A DNA stretch of 8,183 bases from CAYLNH01 sp964384625. Lineage in GTDB: Bacteria > Verrucomicrobiota > Lentisphaeria > JABSQK01. The stretch is taken from contig CAYLNH010000306.1 of NCBI GenBank assembly GCA_964384625.1, positions 1-8,183 of the forward strand, in the 5' to 3' direction. The position numbers and the translations under genes were made by a program. Positions 7,201 through 8,183 of the stretch are shown one piece after another (the first letter of the stretch is position 1; every line of letters starts with the position of its first letter). The notes under the pieces were generated by a model. That model made no database searches. It worked only from the letters and a program-made list of their open reading frames with translations, and was not told the DNA's origin.

Positions 7201-7230
7201 ACTGTAGGGGTGCGGCCAGCACTTTGTCAA
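7201..7230 (-). promoter_or_regulatory. Sigma70-like promoter for aroB-dprA-topA
   Basis: On the minus strand TTGACA (7230-7225, a perfect -35) is followed after 18 nt by TACAGT (7206-7201, 4 of 6 bases of the -10). The predicted start of transcription is near 7194, leaving a leader of about 40 nt before the aroB ATG. No attenuator or riboswitch-like structure fits in that leader. It is the only strong promoter match I see for the three-gene operon. Confidence 0.6.
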
Positions 7231-7402
7231 CAAGTCCGCACTATTTCTTCATGTCCGCGGTAAATCCTCGACGAATCATGTTTCGCCGTCAGACCGGAGG
7301 ATCCTATGTCCCCGCAATGGTCTTCAGCCGGCGGGGTGTGTCTTGTTGGTCCGGACGTTCAGGATCGGTCACCTGCAGCCTCGACTCCCAGCCTGCGTCC
7401 GG

Positions 7403-7429
7403 AAAAGCTGCGCCGGGTTTATCCGGCGC
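7403..7429 (-). terminator. Intrinsic terminator candidate downstream of peroxidase gene
   Basis: On the minus strand GCGCCGG, a 6-nt loop ATAAAC, and CCGGCGC form a perfect 7-bp GC stem followed by AGCTTTT. The T-run is short and offset by three bases, so efficiency is uncertain. It lies 230 nt past the peroxidase stop, or about 67 nt if the MITE-like element and one copy of its flanking repeat are removed. It would separate the peroxidase transcript from the aroB promoter. Confidence 0.5.
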
Positions 7430-7430
7430 G

Positions 7431-7438
7431 GGGGCGTC
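7431..7438. repeat. Left 8-bp target site duplication
   Basis: GGGGCGTC abuts the left terminal inverted repeat and matches 7595-7602 exactly in the same orientation. Confidence 0.65.
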
Positions 7439-7594
7439 GAAACCGTTAAGCTTGGCCTCAACGGGTGCCGTGCTGAGCCCAAAGGGCCGGCATTGATATA
7501 GCCCGGGCTGCAGGCCCGGGTCTTGGGTTGATCCTGAAACACAGGCCTGAAGGGCCGAATTACAGCCTCGCGTGAGCATAAGCTTAACGGTTTC
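7439..7594. mobile_element. MITE-like element, 156 bp, 15-bp TIRs and 8-bp target duplication
   Basis: The left end GAAACCGTTAAGCTT (7439-7453) is the exact reverse complement of the right end AAGCTTAACGGTTTC (7580-7594). Directly outside both ends is the same 8-bp direct repeat GGGGCGTC (7431-7438 and 7595-7602), as left by cut-and-paste transposition. The interior has no transposase, so the element would be non-autonomous and moved in trans. An 8-bp duplication fits several insertion-sequence families (IS66, IS256 and ISL3 types among them), and I cannot assign one. The interior is a GC-rich stem-loop array described separately. The element lies between the peroxidase stop and the terminator candidate. 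Confidence 0.7.
7477..7567. repeat. REP-like stem-loop cluster inside the MITE-like element
   Basis: Three short hairpins follow one another: GCCC-AAA-GGGC (7477-7487), CCCGGGC-TGCAG-GCCCGGG (7502-7520) and GGCC-TGAAG-GGCC (7544-7556). The first and third are each followed by a similar sequence, AAGGGCCG then ATT and AGCC (7482-7503 and 7550-7567), so the central palindrome sits between two degenerate direct repeats. This layout resembles repetitive extragenic palindromes. From memory similar strings recur between genes in PVC-group genomes, but I could not check this. Confidence 0.5.
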
Positions 7595-7602
7595 GGGGCG
7601 TC
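7595..7602. repeat. Right 8-bp target site duplication
   Basis: GGGGCGTC abuts the right terminal inverted repeat and matches 7431-7438 exactly in the same orientation. Confidence 0.65.
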
Positions 7603-7631
7603 CGTAGTTCGCTGCCGGGCGGCTGCATGCC

Positions 7632-7650
7632 GCGGCGTGATGGGCGCCGC
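7632..7650 (-). other. GC hairpin just after the peroxidase stop
   Basis: GCGGCG and CGCCGC pair around a 7-nt loop, about 9 nt past the peroxidase stop codon. There is no T-run, so it is at most a transcript-stabilising 3' hairpin. Confidence 0.3.
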
Positions 7651-7659
7651 AATCAGGCG

Positions 7660-8145
7660 TCATTGCTTGAGCAGGGCTTCCGCCGCCGTGATCAGCTTCT
7701 TGTCCTCCGGCGTGGTCCGACTGCCGAAGCGATGGACCACGTTGCCGGTCCGGTCCACCAGGAACTTGTTGAAGTTCCAGGAGATCTTGCCTTGCTTTAC
7801 CGGTTGTGTCTCCTGGCTGGTCAGAAACGCATAGAGCGGGGCAATGTCCTTGCCGCGCACCGAAATCTTGGCGAACATCGGAAAGGAAACATTGAACTTC
7901 GTCGTGCAGAACTGCTTGATCTCCGCGTTGCTTCCCGGTTCCTGGCGGAAAAAGTTGTTGGCTGGAAAACCAAGGACTACCAGGCCCTTGTCCTTATACG
8001 TCTCATACAGCTTCTGCAGACCCGCATACTGCTTGGTGAACCCGCACTTGCTCGCCACATTGACGATCAAAAGCACCTTCCCCTTGTAGGTCGACAACGC
8101 GACCTCGTTCCCGTCGATGTCTTTGACCTTCAACGGATCTTCCAA
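7660..8145 (-). CDS. Glutathione peroxidase family thiol peroxidase, 5' end uncertain
   Basis: The readable frame gives 161 aa from a TTG at 8145. The family reduces hydrogen and lipid peroxides, with glutathione or more often thioredoxin as reductant in bacteria. NVASKCGFT carries the peroxidatic C34. FPANNF at 60-65 and QEPG at 68-71 are the second signature. C80 in IKQFC sits where the resolving cysteine of thioredoxin-dependent members lies, and WNFNKFL at 123-129 supplies the tetrad W123 and N124. The tetrad glutamine (usually NQF) is replaced by N64. The fold is otherwise complete to the C-terminus. Upstream, 11 more in-frame codons (ending ASACPAA, like the end of a signal peptide) run back to a TAG at 8181-8179, inside the last five bases. 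There is no Shine-Dalgarno before the TTG. The true start is therefore probably outside the window, and the protein may be exported. Confidence 0.92.
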   Translation of the reverse strand: MEDPLKVKDIDGNEVALSTYKGKVLLIVNVASKCGFTKQYAGLQKLYETYKDKGLVVLGFPANNFFRQEPGSNAEIKQFCTTKFNVSFPMFAKISVRGKDIAPLYAFLTSQETQPVKQGKISWNFNKFLVDRTGNVVHRFGSRTTPEDKKLITAAEALLKQ

Positions 8146-8183
8146 TGCAGCAGGACAGGCACTCGCATTGCAACACCCCTACA
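8134..8183. repeat. Right copy of 50-bp terminal inverted repeat
   Basis: This is the exact reverse complement of 4-53 and ends at the last base of the window. It contains the first four codons of the peroxidase frame and the sequence upstream of it. The smooth join to the conserved peroxidase N-terminus suggests that this copy is the native one. Confidence 0.9.

Noticed and set aside
7204..7213. 10-mer TGTAGGGGTG shared by the aroB promoter region and the terminal repeat
   Set aside because: The match is short and, at the contig ends, no suitable -35 box is placed upstream, so I treat it as coincidence.
7304..7663. 119-codon minus-strand frame starting at the peroxidase stop
   Set aside because: It runs straight through the MITE-like element, its hairpins and the terminator candidate, and shows no protein-like pattern.
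4..8183. Inverted terminal repeats of a linear plasmid or phage
   Set aside because: The content is chromosomal housekeeping genes, the repeat is only 50 bp and lies in coding sequence, and no replication or telomere gene is present.

Overview
This window is a roughly 60% GC bacterial fragment. Every supported gene lies on the minus strand, so genes read from high to low coordinates. It appears to be a whole assembly contig, because its two ends carry the same 50-bp sequence in opposite orientation (4-53 and 8134-8183). A PVC-type bacterium (Kiritimatiellota, Lentisphaerota, Verrucomicrobiota or Planctomycetota) is a weak inference. It rests on the style of the peroxidase (FPANNF motif) and on GC-rich stem-loop intergenic repeats of a kind I associate with such genomes. 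No rRNA, tRNA or other taxonomic marker is present to confirm it.

Layout in transcription order. (1) 8145-7660: a glutathione-peroxidase-family thiol peroxidase whose 5' end runs into the right terminal repeat and is probably incomplete. (2) 7659-7157: a 503-bp non-coding gap. It holds a 156-bp MITE-like element with perfect 15-bp terminal inverted repeats and 8-bp flanking direct repeats (7431-7602), a strong hairpin terminator candidate (7403-7429) and a sigma70-like promoter (7201-7230). (3) 7156-2142: a tight three-gene operon, aroB (shikimate pathway), dprA (loading of RecA onto incoming single-stranded DNA) and topA (DNA topoisomerase I). aroB and dprA overlap by 11 bp, and dprA and topA are 10 nt apart. 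(4) 2141-1873: a gap with GC-rich hairpins and a possible 48-aa single-membrane-span ORF. (5) 1872-1357: a YhbS-type GNAT acetyltransferase. (6) 1310-1: a pectate-lyase-superfamily right-handed beta-helix protein that stays open to the left edge.

The most unusual items are three. TopA has the normal catalytic core, but its tail carries three copies of a basic repeat of about 65 residues followed by one four-cysteine zinc finger. The MITE-like element appears to have inserted between the peroxidase gene and its terminator. The 50-bp inverted terminal repeat is most simply an assembly or amplification artefact, and it makes the last 17 codons at the left edge and the first codons of the peroxidase unreliable.

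The housekeeping genes show no obvious shared pathway beyond co-transcription. I see no CRISPR array, tRNA, rRNA, intact transposase or defence system.
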